Assembly: GCF_003286085.1 (NCBI RefSeq)
Contig: NW_020825346.1
Location: forward strand, 620,001 to 684,000
DNA length: 64,000 nt
Source: Drosophila persimilis
Lineage: Eukaryota > Arthropoda > Insecta > Diptera > Drosophilidae
Direction: 5' to 3'
Shown: positions 36,858 through 48,418 of the stretch, piece after piece
How the letters are laid out: each line of letters begins with the position of its first letter
Numbering within the stretch: the stretch's first letter is position 1
Program-made: the position numbers and the translations under genes
The notes under the pieces: model-generated
What the model saw: the letters and a program-made list of their open reading frames with translations, nothing else
Database searches by the model: none
Told to the model about the DNA's origin: nothing

Positions 36858-37045
36858 TATCGAATACTAATTCGTGATCAGCATCGAGTGCCACCAAATC
36901 GTTTTGGTGATCGTTTGCCACCAAAATCTCAATTTGTTCAAAAATGTCGGAGGAAAGGCATGTCAGGCAGGTGTCGCTTTTGGTAATTACATTAAGATGT
37001 AGTTAATATGTAGCAAATGTTAGCTAGCGAGTAGTTACCATGTTA
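36858..37045 (-). pseudogene. Partial relative of the 115-aa gene
   Basis: On the minus strand it encodes LTCLSSDIFEQIEILVANDH, an insertion, then DADHELVFDMA. It matches the C-terminal exon of the 16.0-16.5 kb gene with mostly conservative or synonymous changes and one in-frame 15-nt length difference. Further along, TTTGCTACATA and ACATGGTAACTAC align with that gene's first exon, but the middle part is missing, so no complete homologue can be read. The frame stays open past the homologous end. It lies about 300 bp upstream of the PPP4R2r promoter. Confidence 0.5.
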
Positions 37046-37300
37046 GGAAATTTTAGGGAAAATGGTTGTTGATTTGATTTGACATTATTTTATAAACAAC
37101 GCCAGAAAAGATGGTACTTAAGATTAACCAATTTTATATAAAACTGATTAGATTATCGGGTAAAACTATTTGTTCAGGGCTGAGAGTGCTAGCTAGCTAG
37201 TAATGTTCAACCGAATATCAAAAACGAGGAATATGAAGCAACTCGGATACAAATAATATGTCAAAATGTTTACGGTATATTTTGAAATTTAAGACGTAGT

Positions 37301-37365
37301 TTCGGTATATTTGTGAGCGTCAGAACGTATACCGTATACAGATCGATAAATCCGCGGGTCACACT
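37301..37365 (+). promoter_or_regulatory. Core promoter of PPP4R2r
   Basis: Motif 6 (TTCGGTATATTT, 37301-37312), a DRE-like ATCGATA (37342-37348) and motif 1 core GGTCACACT (37357-37365) occur in order, the classic TATA-less Drosophila housekeeping promoter. Transcription is expected to start near 37365. A leader intron with GTGAGA donor at 37489 and TTGCAG acceptor ending at 38170 would join the leader to the coding exon. Confidence 0.7.
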
Positions 37366-38189
37366 GATCCCAACCTAACTTTTTCATTTGGGATCCCTAC
37401 ACCCCCCCATCACCAAGGATTCAGCAAGAGCAAGATTGTGATAGAAAGAAAGCAGCAGCAGCAACAGCAGCCCAGCCAAGCAGTGCAGGTGAGAATAGCG
37501 AATGCACTTTGTGAGTTTCGGGGGGAGTGAAACAAATATTCTAGCGCTGCAACCGATAAGTGGTAGGTTTGCCGGCAGTACAGAAGCGCAGATGCCAAAA
37601 ACAGTAACTGCAACAAGCGGCAAATGAGGAAAAAAAGCGAAGGCAGTTGCCAGTGCAATGCACACACTCGTTCGTATTCAGACGACAGGGTTTGCCGATT
37701 TTTTTGCTGCATATATGTGCATGTATCTGCATGTGTTTACTTGTGTGTGTGAGTGTGTGCGGTGTGTGTGAGTGCAGCAGCATAACTTGTTTGTATACGA
37801 AGTGTCCTCCACCAAGAATCTGCTCTCAATGCTGCCGAGTGAGATGCAGATGCTCTGAGGGGAGAGTCGGTCGGGTCTCTTCTGCCACCGGTCGGTCGAG
37901 CTGGCTGGCACTCTACTCTTGTTGCTGCCACAGCCGGTGCCGCCACCATTGTGGCAGCCGCTGATTCGGCGCATACCTACACACCAGCGTCCGATTCGCA
38001 AAAACCCCGACTCCACTCCATTCGACCCGACTCGACAGCGACAGCGACAGCGACTCCAGTCGAATCGGTTTTCGGTGTCGGATTTTTGTGTGTCTACCTC
38101 AATGCGAGGAAAATTTTCCAGCCGGCCGGTTTTTCATCTGCAGTTTTGTCGAACTCACAAATTATTGCAGTTCCCCCTTCAATAATTTG

Positions 38190-40277
38190 ATGGTCACTAT
38201 GGAGAACAGCGAGGAGATTCTACAAATCCTAGAGCGTTTCACCCGCCTCAAGCAGAAGGAGATACCCAAGGAGCTGGAGGACTATCTGCAGTATGTGGCC
38301 AAGACTGGGGACACCCTCTTCAAGTGGTCCAGCCTCAAGTATCTGTTCCGCGAAAAGCTGCTCAGCGTGATCAAGAACTTCAATGAGGACTCACCCCGGC
38401 TGGAAGGTAACGAGGTTCCATAGCCAGTGGTCAGTTTCACACAACCCATAACCCATGTCCCGTGTGTTGTTGTTCCCCCACACACAGAGATACCAAACTA
38501 TCCGAATGTGGACCCCTTCAATTACGAGACCATGAAATCGTCGCTTCTGGAGCGGCTCGACCTGTTCAATGCGGCTCCCTTTACCGTGCAACGACTCTGC
38601 GAGCTGCTTATCGATCCTCGGAAGCAGTACTCGCGCATCGACAAGTTCATGCGGGCCCTGGAGAAGAACATACTGGGTAAGTGCTATGCCGAGATCAGGT
38701 TGGGATCTTCCGTCCACCTCTTACTCCTAGTCCTTGAACTTGCAGTGGTCAGCACCATTGATCCGGGTCGTAAACGCACGGAAAGCGAGAACGGCGACTC
38801 CCTGGACTCTGTGGTGAATGGTGACCTCTCCCTGGAGGTCAACATCGATATTGAAATGGAGAACGAGGCGGCGGCGGCTCACTTCAACAATGGCAAGGCC
38901 GGTGGTGAGGGCTCCAGTAGCGGCGGTGGGGGTGGTGCCGCCAAGGCCAGTTGCCCACGCTCGGACGGGGGTTCCATCCAGCCCAAGGCGAAGAAGGCCA
39001 AGCTGGAGTACGAGGGAGATGATGCCGATGCAGCCGCTGAAGATGAGGATGAGGCCGCCGAGTCCGAGCAGGCCGCCAAAGCCAAATCCGAGGACGCTGA
39101 GGATGATGCTGACGAGGATGATGAGAAGAACGACGAGGATGAGACTGATGCCGATGCACCCCAGGAGGCAGCCGAGATCGAAGAGCCCGACGAGGATGAT
39201 GAGGATGATGTGAAGACTGCCAAGCAGGCTCTCAACGGCAGCAAGCAAAAGCAGGAGCAGGAGCAGGACGACGATGAGGAAGCATCCCCCGAGAGTGATC
39301 CCACTGGTGGTCCAGATGAAGACGACGAGGATGAGGCCGGCCTATCTCCTGAGGGAGCCGTCAAAGAAACTGCCGATGAGAAGGAAGAGGAGGATGCCGA
39401 TGCCGATGATGCTGCCGATCCGCAGCCAGAGAAGATCATTGAGAAGCAGGAGATCGAAAAGGCTGAGAAAACAGGCAAGAAAGTCGAGCCAAAGACCAAG
39501 CCCGCTGCCGATGAAGGCGATGGCCTCGCTGAGGGGAAAAAGGGTGAAGCCAAGGCCAAGGCCGAAAAAGATAGTGATAAGGACGCAGACAAAGAGTCGA
39601 CATCCACATCTACTCCCGCTAAAAAGGACAAGAAAGAAGGACAGCCGAAAACGGCCTCCACACCGGATCCCAAACAATCATCGGCAAAGAAGGCATCACC
39701 AGCTGGTAAGCCCGGCCAAGCCAATGATGCCGAGGGCACCGGCGACGTCAAGGAGCGGAATACTGAAAAGACTGAGACCGAACCGGCCGCTGGCAAGAAG
39801 CAGCCGCCGCCACCGGCATCGGCCGCTGCCGAACCATCATCGGAGTCCATCGATAATAAGAAAAAGGCCGACAAGACTGTCGAGAAAGCTTCTGAAGCTG
39901 ACAAAGAGCTCGTCGAGCCCGTTGAGTCAACTGATCCAGCTGAGGGCGATGCCGATGCCGATGACGATGAGGCCGCACCGAAATCTCTCTCGTCAGCCAT
40001 AGCTGACGATGAGCCCGCACCAACACCGCCAGAAGTCACCAAGGAGGCAGCCACCGCTGCCACACCACCAGCACTCGCGTTGAACGATCAGCCGATGGAG
40101 GACACTCCGGCCGATGAGGAAACAGCCGCAGCCTCTGTGGCCGACGGGGAGGAGGTGGTGATGTCCGAGGAGGCTGCATCCGCTGGCGGCGAAATGATAA
40201 CTGAAGAGGCAGCCGTCAAGGATGATATGGCCGCCATGGAGGTGGATGACACCAGCCAGGAGGTGATGGACCAGTAA
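38190..40277 (+). CDS. PPP4R2r: Protein phosphatase 4 regulatory subunit 2-related protein
   Basis: Three coding exons, 38190-38406, 38488-38676 and 38746-40277, give 645 aa. Residues about 1-135 form the conserved PPP4R2 region: ILERFTRLKQKEIPKELEDYLQ, GDTLFKWSSLKYLFREKL, DPFNYETMKSSLLERLDLF, PFTVQRLCELLIDPRKQYSR and KFMRALEKNILVVSTIDPG. The rest is a long disordered Asp/Glu/Ala/Lys-rich tail. The protein is the R2 scaffold of the nuclear and centrosomal PP4 phosphatase, with the PP4 catalytic subunit and Falafel as partners, acting in centrosome maturation and the DNA-damage response. A second ATG at residue 4 is an alternative start. The second intron is 69 bp, a multiple of three, without an in-frame stop, so retention would add 23 residues. 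Near-identical family motifs and the neighbouring genes support CG2890. Confidence 0.95.
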
Positions 40278-40911
40278 ACCATGCCAATTCCAAGCGACTA
40301 ATAACTACATACAACCGTACTAATCCATATACATACATAACTAGCATTATAAGACAAACCCTAACCCACAACCCCAAACCACATCTAGATCCTACATCTA
40401 CTCGTACATCTGCATCTAAAAAACACTCTGCCACTCCTCAGTCGCTCAAATAGTATGTCTCTATCCTCCAATTAGTCGTAAGAGTAAAGTGAAGGGCCAC
40501 AGTAGTATGCCCAAAACAACACTAGACGCCGATGAGCATTCCATCCCATTCATCATGTATCGTATTTCCTCCCATGTGTAACAGAACTCTTGACTCGCGG
40601 CTCACAGAATCTGTCGTCATTGTCGTATTTATATGTACTTTTAATGTATACTTCTTAGTCCAATACTCCGCGATATGCGTAGCTATCCGATATTCCGAAG
40701 GATACCATACCATGCCCTTTCTCTCAACCCTTTCCCTTACGTGTGTGTGTGTCCTGTGCCCTGTGTACTGTGTCCTATGTCCCGTGGGCAGAGTTTCCCC
40801 TGTGTCCCGTTTCCCAGCGCCGAAAGTTTTCCTTTTAGACTCTGGTAATCCAGAGGTTGTAGGAGCATTTCATGGCACGAGCCGTGGAAGTTGTGAGCGA
40901 TTTGAACACGA

Positions 40912-40917
40912 AATAAA
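40912..40917 (+). terminator. Poly(A) signal of PPP4R2r
   Basis: AATAAA followed by TATC, about 635 bp after the stop codon in AT-rich sequence. It is the most canonical signal in the interval. Confidence 0.55.
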
Positions 40918-40939
40918 ATATCTATACAGAATATATCGA

Positions 40940-41789
40940 AACTGTTGTTTCTTGTTTTACTACATTACTGGAACTATTCGTATCCCAGGCCATTTAGAGC
41001 GGTAAAGCATCGTTCAGCACGAAATGAAAACCATCACCGATTTCTACGTTCTGTAAACCATGTAAACTATCTTCTGCTCTGCAGTGGGGTATAAGATCTG
41101 CCAGATCTTGGGTATAAATTCTATGCAGCCATTGCCGCTTCTTTGGTATACAGAGGTGCTGGATCATCAGCATGGAAATGGCATGGGATGAGGTTTCTTC
41201 CAAGAGATGATCCTTCCGTCGTTGATACTGTATACGAGCTACAGCTTTGAGTTCTAGTTCTCCCCTTTTTAGGGCAAATGAACCCTTGGGTATAGATTCT
41301 GCATTCTGGAAACTCTCGCTGATATTCTGCTCTGATGAGCGAAATGAAAGGCATTCTTTCGATTCTTTGGTATTGGATTGTTAATAGTAGTCTGGTGGGA
41401 ATAGGCAATAGGAAAGGGGAGGGGCTAGGGGGTATAGCAACAAGCAAACAACAAACAAACGTGCAAGCAAAGAACAACAACAAAGCGAACGGTACGACTC
41501 GATAATCATTTAGAAAATTAGATCAAATTTGTCTTGATAGCGTGATAAAGCCAATGGATGCCAGTGAGCCAGTGGGACGGGCCGGGCCCGGCGGCCGCCA
41601 AACTCCACAGCCGGTGCCGTGCCAGAGCTGGTGGCACGAGGCCGCGGCCTTACAACGAATGGATCTCCGTCTCCGATATCGATCTCCGGTCGATGCTAGC
41701 CACCGACGGCGCTCCGATGGCACTCCTGCTGCCAGCCAGGGCCAGGTCCAGGCCAGGGGCCAGGCGGGCGGGCGGGCCGGACGCTCGGC
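40940..41789. other. Convergent 3' flanks of PPP4R2r and the LRR gene
   Basis: Probably the 3'UTR of the minus-strand LRR gene. No additional coding exon is supported. A GC-rich stretch at 41560-41790 with GGCGGGC runs borders the LRR stop codon. Confidence 0.4.
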
Positions 41790-44097
41790 CTAGCCCAGCA
41801 GCACCTTGCGCATCATGAACCCGCTATTGGCGCTGCTCGCTGCACTGGTGCTCGCACTGGATCCGCGCGCCGGCTCCTCATGCTCGATGCACTTCGAGGA
41901 GCAGAGGTACTGCAGCAGCGGCACGCGGTACTTGCCGCAAAAGTCCACGAACTTGATGTGCTCCACGCGATTGTCGAAGAACACGCCCTTGCAGTTGGGG
42001 TTCACGCAGCAGTTGGCGCTGTTCAGGTACTCGGCCAGGGTCCGGGGAATGTCGTAGGGTCCGGGCCGCTGGCCACTAGCCTTCACAATGCGGCCAGCCA
42101 GCTCCAGCAAAGTTGGGGGCTTCAATGCCATGTCCTGGACGAAGCGCACCACCAGCGGATTGTCGCGCAGGCTCAACTGTTTAGGGGATGGAGAGGAAAA
42201 CAAAGGAGAGCCATGGTTAGAGGACACATATTGCGGGGAATACGGGGAAACCTACCTCCGTTAGGTTCTTCAGTGCCACAATGTCCTTGGGCAAGTGGCG
42301 CAGCCGGTTCTTGTGCAGCAGCAGCGACTTGAGGTTCTTCAGCCGGGCAATGCTCATCGGCAGGTTCTCGACGAGATTGTCGCACAGGACTAGGGCCTGC
42401 AAGTGGCTGAGGGACCCAACGGCATCCGGTACATCGCTGATGAGATTGCCGCCCAACGACAGCACATGTAGGCTGCGGCGAGGAAGGGGGAAAATTAGTT
42501 CATGGAAATTGGGTATTCAGAGCCATCCCTATTCGCAACTATTCCTCTAAACCGGTATCATCTTTCAGAGCTTTCTTTGGTTTCAAACAAAGGAAAAACC
42601 ACCAGGTGCTTTGAAACCTCGCCTTCTGTTTTTGTCAGTGTAAACAAAAGTCAAGCTGTCCCATAACGTATCGATTTCAACACTGCTTAAAGCAAGACGG
42701 CGAGACAGCGACAGAGACAGAAAGACTGATTAAGAGAGAGCAAGAGATTGCACAGTGTATTTGTGAAAGGTGAGGCACACACCGTCTACCATCTCCGCTT
42801 CAGACAAAGACAGAACTGCCTCAAATTCAAATAAATACACCCTTTGGCATGGGCATGGCAGAAAGATCTTTGGACTATTCCTTCTATGGTTCAACCACAG
42901 ACCTCCACCCATACTATGACTCCCTCGCTATAGAATCTCCTCTTGCGTCACGCGCCATACAGCATTGCTCTTCTTCACGTACGTTCCCTGAGTGGAGTGG
43001 CATGTTCATTAGCAGGGTCCGTGTCCGAGTCCCGGAGCCCCCGCCGTAACCATCCGACTTTGCGAATTCCGCCACAAAGCTCGGGTAATCTGATAACTAA
43101 TTCCAATTTCGATTTTTTAATTTGTTTTCCATTGATATTCGGAATTTTTTTTTGCCTGCTTTTGTTTATTATTATTGTATTAATATACGGGGTACCGTAT
43201 ATTTATGGTTCGACCAAATCGTTTTAGGTCCGAGTCGAGTACGTGTTTTCGATAGATTTGGCTTTTACGATGCCACCAACCACCCGACTAGTCGACTAGT
43301 CCACTCCTCCACTCCACTCACAAGTGCTTTGGGGCCCTCAGGGTGTTTGTTATCAGTTCTCACACGAAACACACGGACGGGCCTGATACTAGTTGTTTGG
43401 ACTTTTCCCCTCTCTCTTTCCTATACGAACGGACGGACGGACGGACCGGACAGACCAGACCAGACGCCTGGCAACAGTGGCGTCTCACTGTCGCTGTTGC
43501 TGTCGCCCTCGTCCTCCCCCTCGCGTATGGCTTCAGTTGGGGCGTGGTCTATGATTGACATTGAGAATTTGCATTTATTTACCTTTGCATCTTCCAAATG
43601 TCCTTCGAGATGGCCGTGATCTTGTTGCCGCCCACATACAGATACTTGAGGTGGCGCAGCTCGGTGACCTGCTCGGGGAAGTGGGTCAGCTGGTTGCCGC
43701 TCAGGTTGAGCTCCTTGAGGGTGCTGTGGCCGTGTCCACCGCCAGCCTGCTTGGCCAGCAGCGACTTGGGCAGCGAGCAGTTGGTCAGCAGATTGTTCTT
43801 GGCGATCAGGGTGACCAGCGGCAGCTGGCAGACGGCGTCCGGCAGCTGGGTGATCGCATTGGAGCTGAGATCCAGCACCTTGAGGTTGGCGAACTGCTGC
43901 AGCACCCGGGGCAGGCCCACCAGTCGATTGTGGTTGAGTAGCATGGTCTCGATGTCGCCGCTGGACTTCAGCAGGGCCTTGTGCGGAGATGTCAGGTGAT
44001 CCTCGAGAGTGGCCAGGTCGAGACTCATGCGGCCAAAATCGATGGTCTTTTGCTCTCGCGAGTCCGTGTCCGAGCTGTCCGACGTGTACACCTCCAT
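41790..44097 (-). CDS. CG32687: LRRC58-type leucine-rich repeat protein, probable CG32687
   Basis: Three exons, 44097-43583, 42472-42256 and 42176-41790, close to 372 aa, close to the length of mammalian LRRC58. After an acidic start (MEVYTSDSSDTDSREQ) come about eight to nine LRRs of the type LxxLxLxxNxLxxLP, for example METMLLNHNRLVGLP-like, LKVLDLSSNAITQLP, LKELNLSGNQLTHFP, LKYLYVGGNKITAI, LHVLSLGGNLISDVP, LQALVLCDNLVENLP, LKSLLLHKNRLRHLP and LTELSLRDNPL. A C-terminal cysteine-containing domain follows (CCVNPNCKGVFFD, VEHIKFVDFCGKYRVPLLQYLCSSKC). LRRC58 proteins serve as substrate adaptors of cullin-RING ubiquitin ligases in mammals; the role in flies is inference. The 1.1 kb first intron splits an LRR. 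The gene name rests on family and location. Confidence 0.9.
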
Positions 44098-47000
44098 GGC
44101 TGTGCTGGGCTTGGGCCTCCTTCTGTGCGTTCTGCGCGTTCTGTGCGGATTACTTGGAAAGAGTCGAGTGCGGCTAGTCGGCGCGGTCGCGTTGCTTTTT
44201 GTTTACGGATCTCAAAGGGAACTGATCGGCGATGCTGTTCTACGGCGCAGATCAACGGAAGATGACGATGATGATGATCTTTTCCAACGGAGACTGAGAG
44301 AAGCACACACAAAACAAATAAGAAGAAAAACAATCAAGAATATAACGACAGCGTCGCGATGTGTGAACGTGGATGCCCTGAGCTAACGTGACGCTCGCTC
44401 GCTCGCCCCAACCCAAATGAAATGCCAGCTGCCGTCGCTTGGAGCTGATCTTGGCGCTGTCCATCCAAAATTCGGTCGGCCCCGATCTCTCTGTTACCGC
44501 GTTCGCTCTCTCTCTACCTATCTCTGTGGTTCGTTTGCTCTCTGGCATTTTTGGCCAGCTCTCTCGCTCTCTTCGGTTCTTGTCTGGGTGCGCACGAGGC
44601 GTATGCGTAATAGCCCCATCTCCAGCCCAGGGGCAAAGGCAAGATTGCGATCATGAGCACGGGTCTGGGTCTGGGCCTGGGCCTGGGTCTGGGACTGGGC
44701 CAAAGGTAGGAGGGTTCCGTGGGTGGGTCAAACAGTTTTCAGTCCTGCCAATCGATCGTGGCCTTATCGGATCGATTCAGAGTTCTTTGTTCGAGTGCCG
44801 ACCACAGAAAACTGTTCTGGGAATGTGCTATCTGTCAGTTGCATTCATTGGAATTGCATTCTCCTTGGGGCTCTAAAGGGGAAACCCATTGAAGATTTAT
44901 TGTCAGATGAAGAAATTCCTAGAATGAGAGATGACTCCTCGACTCGACCAGCCGGGTACTTCGCAAACTTCACAAACGACTGTCTCAAGTCTTATATCAT
45001 TCGACCACAGGCATCGGAACTCGTCCCAATGTTTTATGACACACTGATGCCCGCCCACCTGGCCCTCGATTGGGAGTGGGTTTCTCCTTGTTGGGGGGGG
45101 GGGGGGGGGCTGGGTTGGCGAAAGTTATCAAACGGCCCACTTGATCCGTGCAATAATCAATATATATTTACTCTCGACAATCGTTTGTTTTCGCTGTTTA
45201 CTGTTTGCCTGTTGTTCGGTCGCTCGCTCTCCGCCTGACGTGCTGTACTTAGGATCGTTTAATCAAAACATCGCCCCACAGTCCCCGCTCTGTGCCTACC
45301 TATCAACTCTCCCAGCCAGCCGCCATCCCCTCCCCGTCTCTAGTCTCTAGTTCGGGCCACTTGTGCTTGTGGGGCCCCTTTGGCCGGATCCCCCTGTCCG
45401 CTAGTCCGTCGCCAGGGGCCCGGGCAACTGGGGCCGCACGGCGTGCAAATAATTGTTTATTATCGCGTCATTGCAACATTTCTGTAGCCGTCTCTGTGCT
45501 GGGACGAGCTGATAAGAGGCCAGCACTTGAGTATCAAAATCAGAGAGAGAGAGCCACAGCGATCACGGCTCGGGCGATAAACGCTGTCTCCAGACTGGGT
45601 TCTGGTATACCTACTCGCACCTATCTGTTTATAATTAAACCAATAAGTAATTTATGGATGGCTCAAACTCCAGTTTGAGACAATTTACAACTGCCAGGAC
45701 TATAGCGAATCGAAGCAATGGAATCGACTGCCCAAACATAACAAAAGACACGATCGGACACGAACTTTGGGTCTGCACCCAAGACGTTGGATGCTGCTCC
45801 GGCACGGTGCTCGGGTATCATTTTTTGCACACGTTGCGAAATATTTTGGATCCAGTCTCTCAGTCTGTCAGTCGATCGGCGTGTGTGTGTGTGGTCCTTA
45901 TCGCCCCGAATTCGCATTGGCATCAAAACAAAGCGGATTCAGCACTGATACTGATACTAGTTGATTAACTGGCGACATTTGATTTAGCTATTTCTGATTT
46001 CTGGGAGAGTAACACATGCAGGCTCGCACATGAATGGGCAAACACAGAAAAGGAGAGCCGAGCATTAAATACTGGCGACAATAAATCCGCATACACGGGG
46101 TTTATGCACGACCCCTAGGCAGTACGAACAATCTATATGTAATAATTAATGCTAATCTATCATCATCAATTATCGTTATCTGTCGCGCCGTCTGTTCGAT
46201 TTCGTGTCGACTGTTATTCGACTTGTGTGCGGGGCTGGGGCTGGGGCTACGGCTGGGGCTGGGGCTGGGGCCACTCAAGTCCACAGATGGTGGCTAGCGT
46301 CTCACTTAAGTACCAACTGGTGGGCCGGCGATAGCCTTTGCCTTCTGTGATCCCCACCAAAGTCCCGCAAAAAAACCAAAGCCAAATCTGCTGAATCCTC
46401 AAACACCATATTTAGACGGAGCCGTTTCAGATTGCGATAAGTCTAGCCAATTTAATTATAGAGTCCACGAAGAGAGTACTCGAGGAGTACAGCTAAATAA
46501 CATTTTCGATCTGGATAAGCGGTACTTCGGATAGTACTGCTACGTACGTACGAGTAGGCCATATGTACGGAACGGTCCGGATCGTTTGATGCAGATCCCC
46601 AACTAAATTTCATTGAAAGCGCACTGATATGGCAGATCAACATGAGTAAAAATGTATCTCAAAGATGCCAACGAGTCTGAAATATCATAAATGAAAAAAT
46701 CGCAAGCAACATAAAGTAAAAGTGCTATAATACTTAATAGAGTATGCATTGAGGATTATGTATTTGAAAAGATGAAAAAATGGATGTACAAGTATCTGTC
46801 AAATAGGAGACTACCTCCATTCAATAGATAGGACATTTTTTCAGAGATAGGAATTGTGTGTCCCAGGCAAGAAGTAAATGTTTCTTGAAGACGTCAAACA
46901 AATGGCAAAAATTATCTCACGGACTATAAATATTCAGAAAAAGGTGTATCTGTAATTTATTCATGGCGAAGTTTCTGGATTTTATTTTTGGTTGTACTTT

Positions 47001-48418
47001 ATTTTTTTTGTTATTTTTCTTTGTCACTTTTGGATGAGATATGTACAAGTATTCGTAGGATTTGTTATTCTAGGCGGGAGATCACAAATCGTGGTAGTAG
47101 AGTAATTTTATTGTTTTTCAGCCTAATGGTATGCACCACTTTTGGGATGTTAAGGTGTCTATAATAGAATATAGCCACTAACCATACAGTATATACTCGT
47201 AGATCTGCAAAGCATAGATGCTGTCAACAGCATTCAAAACATACAATCACATATTTGTGTTCAAACATATTATGTATGTTCACAGCGAACAAGATTTTCC
47301 ATTTTACATACGAATCCCACTAATCGATTGCGCCCGCCCAAAAGCATGCAACAAAAGTTTGTTGGCTTCTGCTGTCTAGCAGCCGCTTCGCTGCCTACTT
47401 TTTAGCCTACTCAAGAGAGCGACTTCTGCGCTAGCCCAAAAGTATGCTTTGGCTTTTATTCCAGTTAAAATATCGAAATGCGAAATAATTTTTGGTTATT
47501 TTTATTGATTTTTGTTTTGTTTGTTCGCTATTTTTGGATTACATGTCACATATTTTACAAAGTATACAAAAAAAAAATAGTCCTTTATATAGTGGGGATT
47601 GTGAGCATAGATGTTTTTAGTTGTACATAACTATTAAAATGTATTGGTTAATATGTCGATATATGTATGTATGTATGTATTTTATTTTTAAGTTCTTCCT
47701 TACATGAAAAAAAGACTCAAGAAACCCACTAAATGCCTTTCGTGTATATTCTGATGGTCCGATGTGCATGCCAAGATTGATTGGATTGGATTGGATTGAT
47801 TGTTGCTGTGATTGTGATAGTAATTGTAATTGAACTCTGCTTTTGGTCTCCAGGATGCGCCTCCCCACATGCCAGTGGCAGTGACATGTAAGTGAGGGGT
47901 AGGGGTGTGATTATTTTATTTACCGATATGATACGGTCGATTATAGAGTATAGATTCGTTCAGATGACTTTTATTCCATTCGGTTGTTTTGTGCAGTTCG
48001 GATCTCTACTCGCTAAGTGTTTATATATCGTATATTTTCTCGTATATAATATATATATATATTCATGTATATGTTTTATTCGTATTTTTCATAGATATAT
48101 GTTTATTTATTAGCAAAAAAAAAGAAACGGATTGGTACAGGGATGGGTTGCCGGGTCTCGGATCCCGGGATGAGGAGGTTGATGATGATAAAAAAAACGA
48201 CGCTTAACTCAATACTGTTGTTTAGTACACATTAAATGTTAACTAATTAATTAGCGTTAATTAGCTTTACTTACAGGCTACTAAGTATATTTTAATGTAA
48301 TAATAATAAATTATTAATCAAATATGCTTGGTTAGTGAGCAAGATGGGGCAGGGCAGGGCAGGGCAGGAAAGGACACTGATTCAGATTCAGATTCACATT
48401 CAGATTCTGATGCTGGCT
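44098..48418. other. Spacer between LRR gene and sprint
   Basis: Holds the LRR gene promoter, a GGGTCT/GGGCCT hexamer tract (44657-44702), an uninterrupted G run (about 45093-45109), a GGGGCT hexamer tract (46226-46272), AT-rich sequence at 46.6-47.3 kb, and at 47.5-48.4 kb probably the sprint 3'UTR with several sense AATAAA words (plus TTTATT near 47508, 47684 and 48094). No coding exon is supported. Confidence 0.45.

Noticed and set aside
38879-40063. 394-codon minus-strand Ser-rich frame antisense to PPP4R2r
   Set aside because: Shadow of the GA(T/G/A)-rich acidic tail; poly-Ser arises from reverse complement of Asp/Glu/Ala codons.
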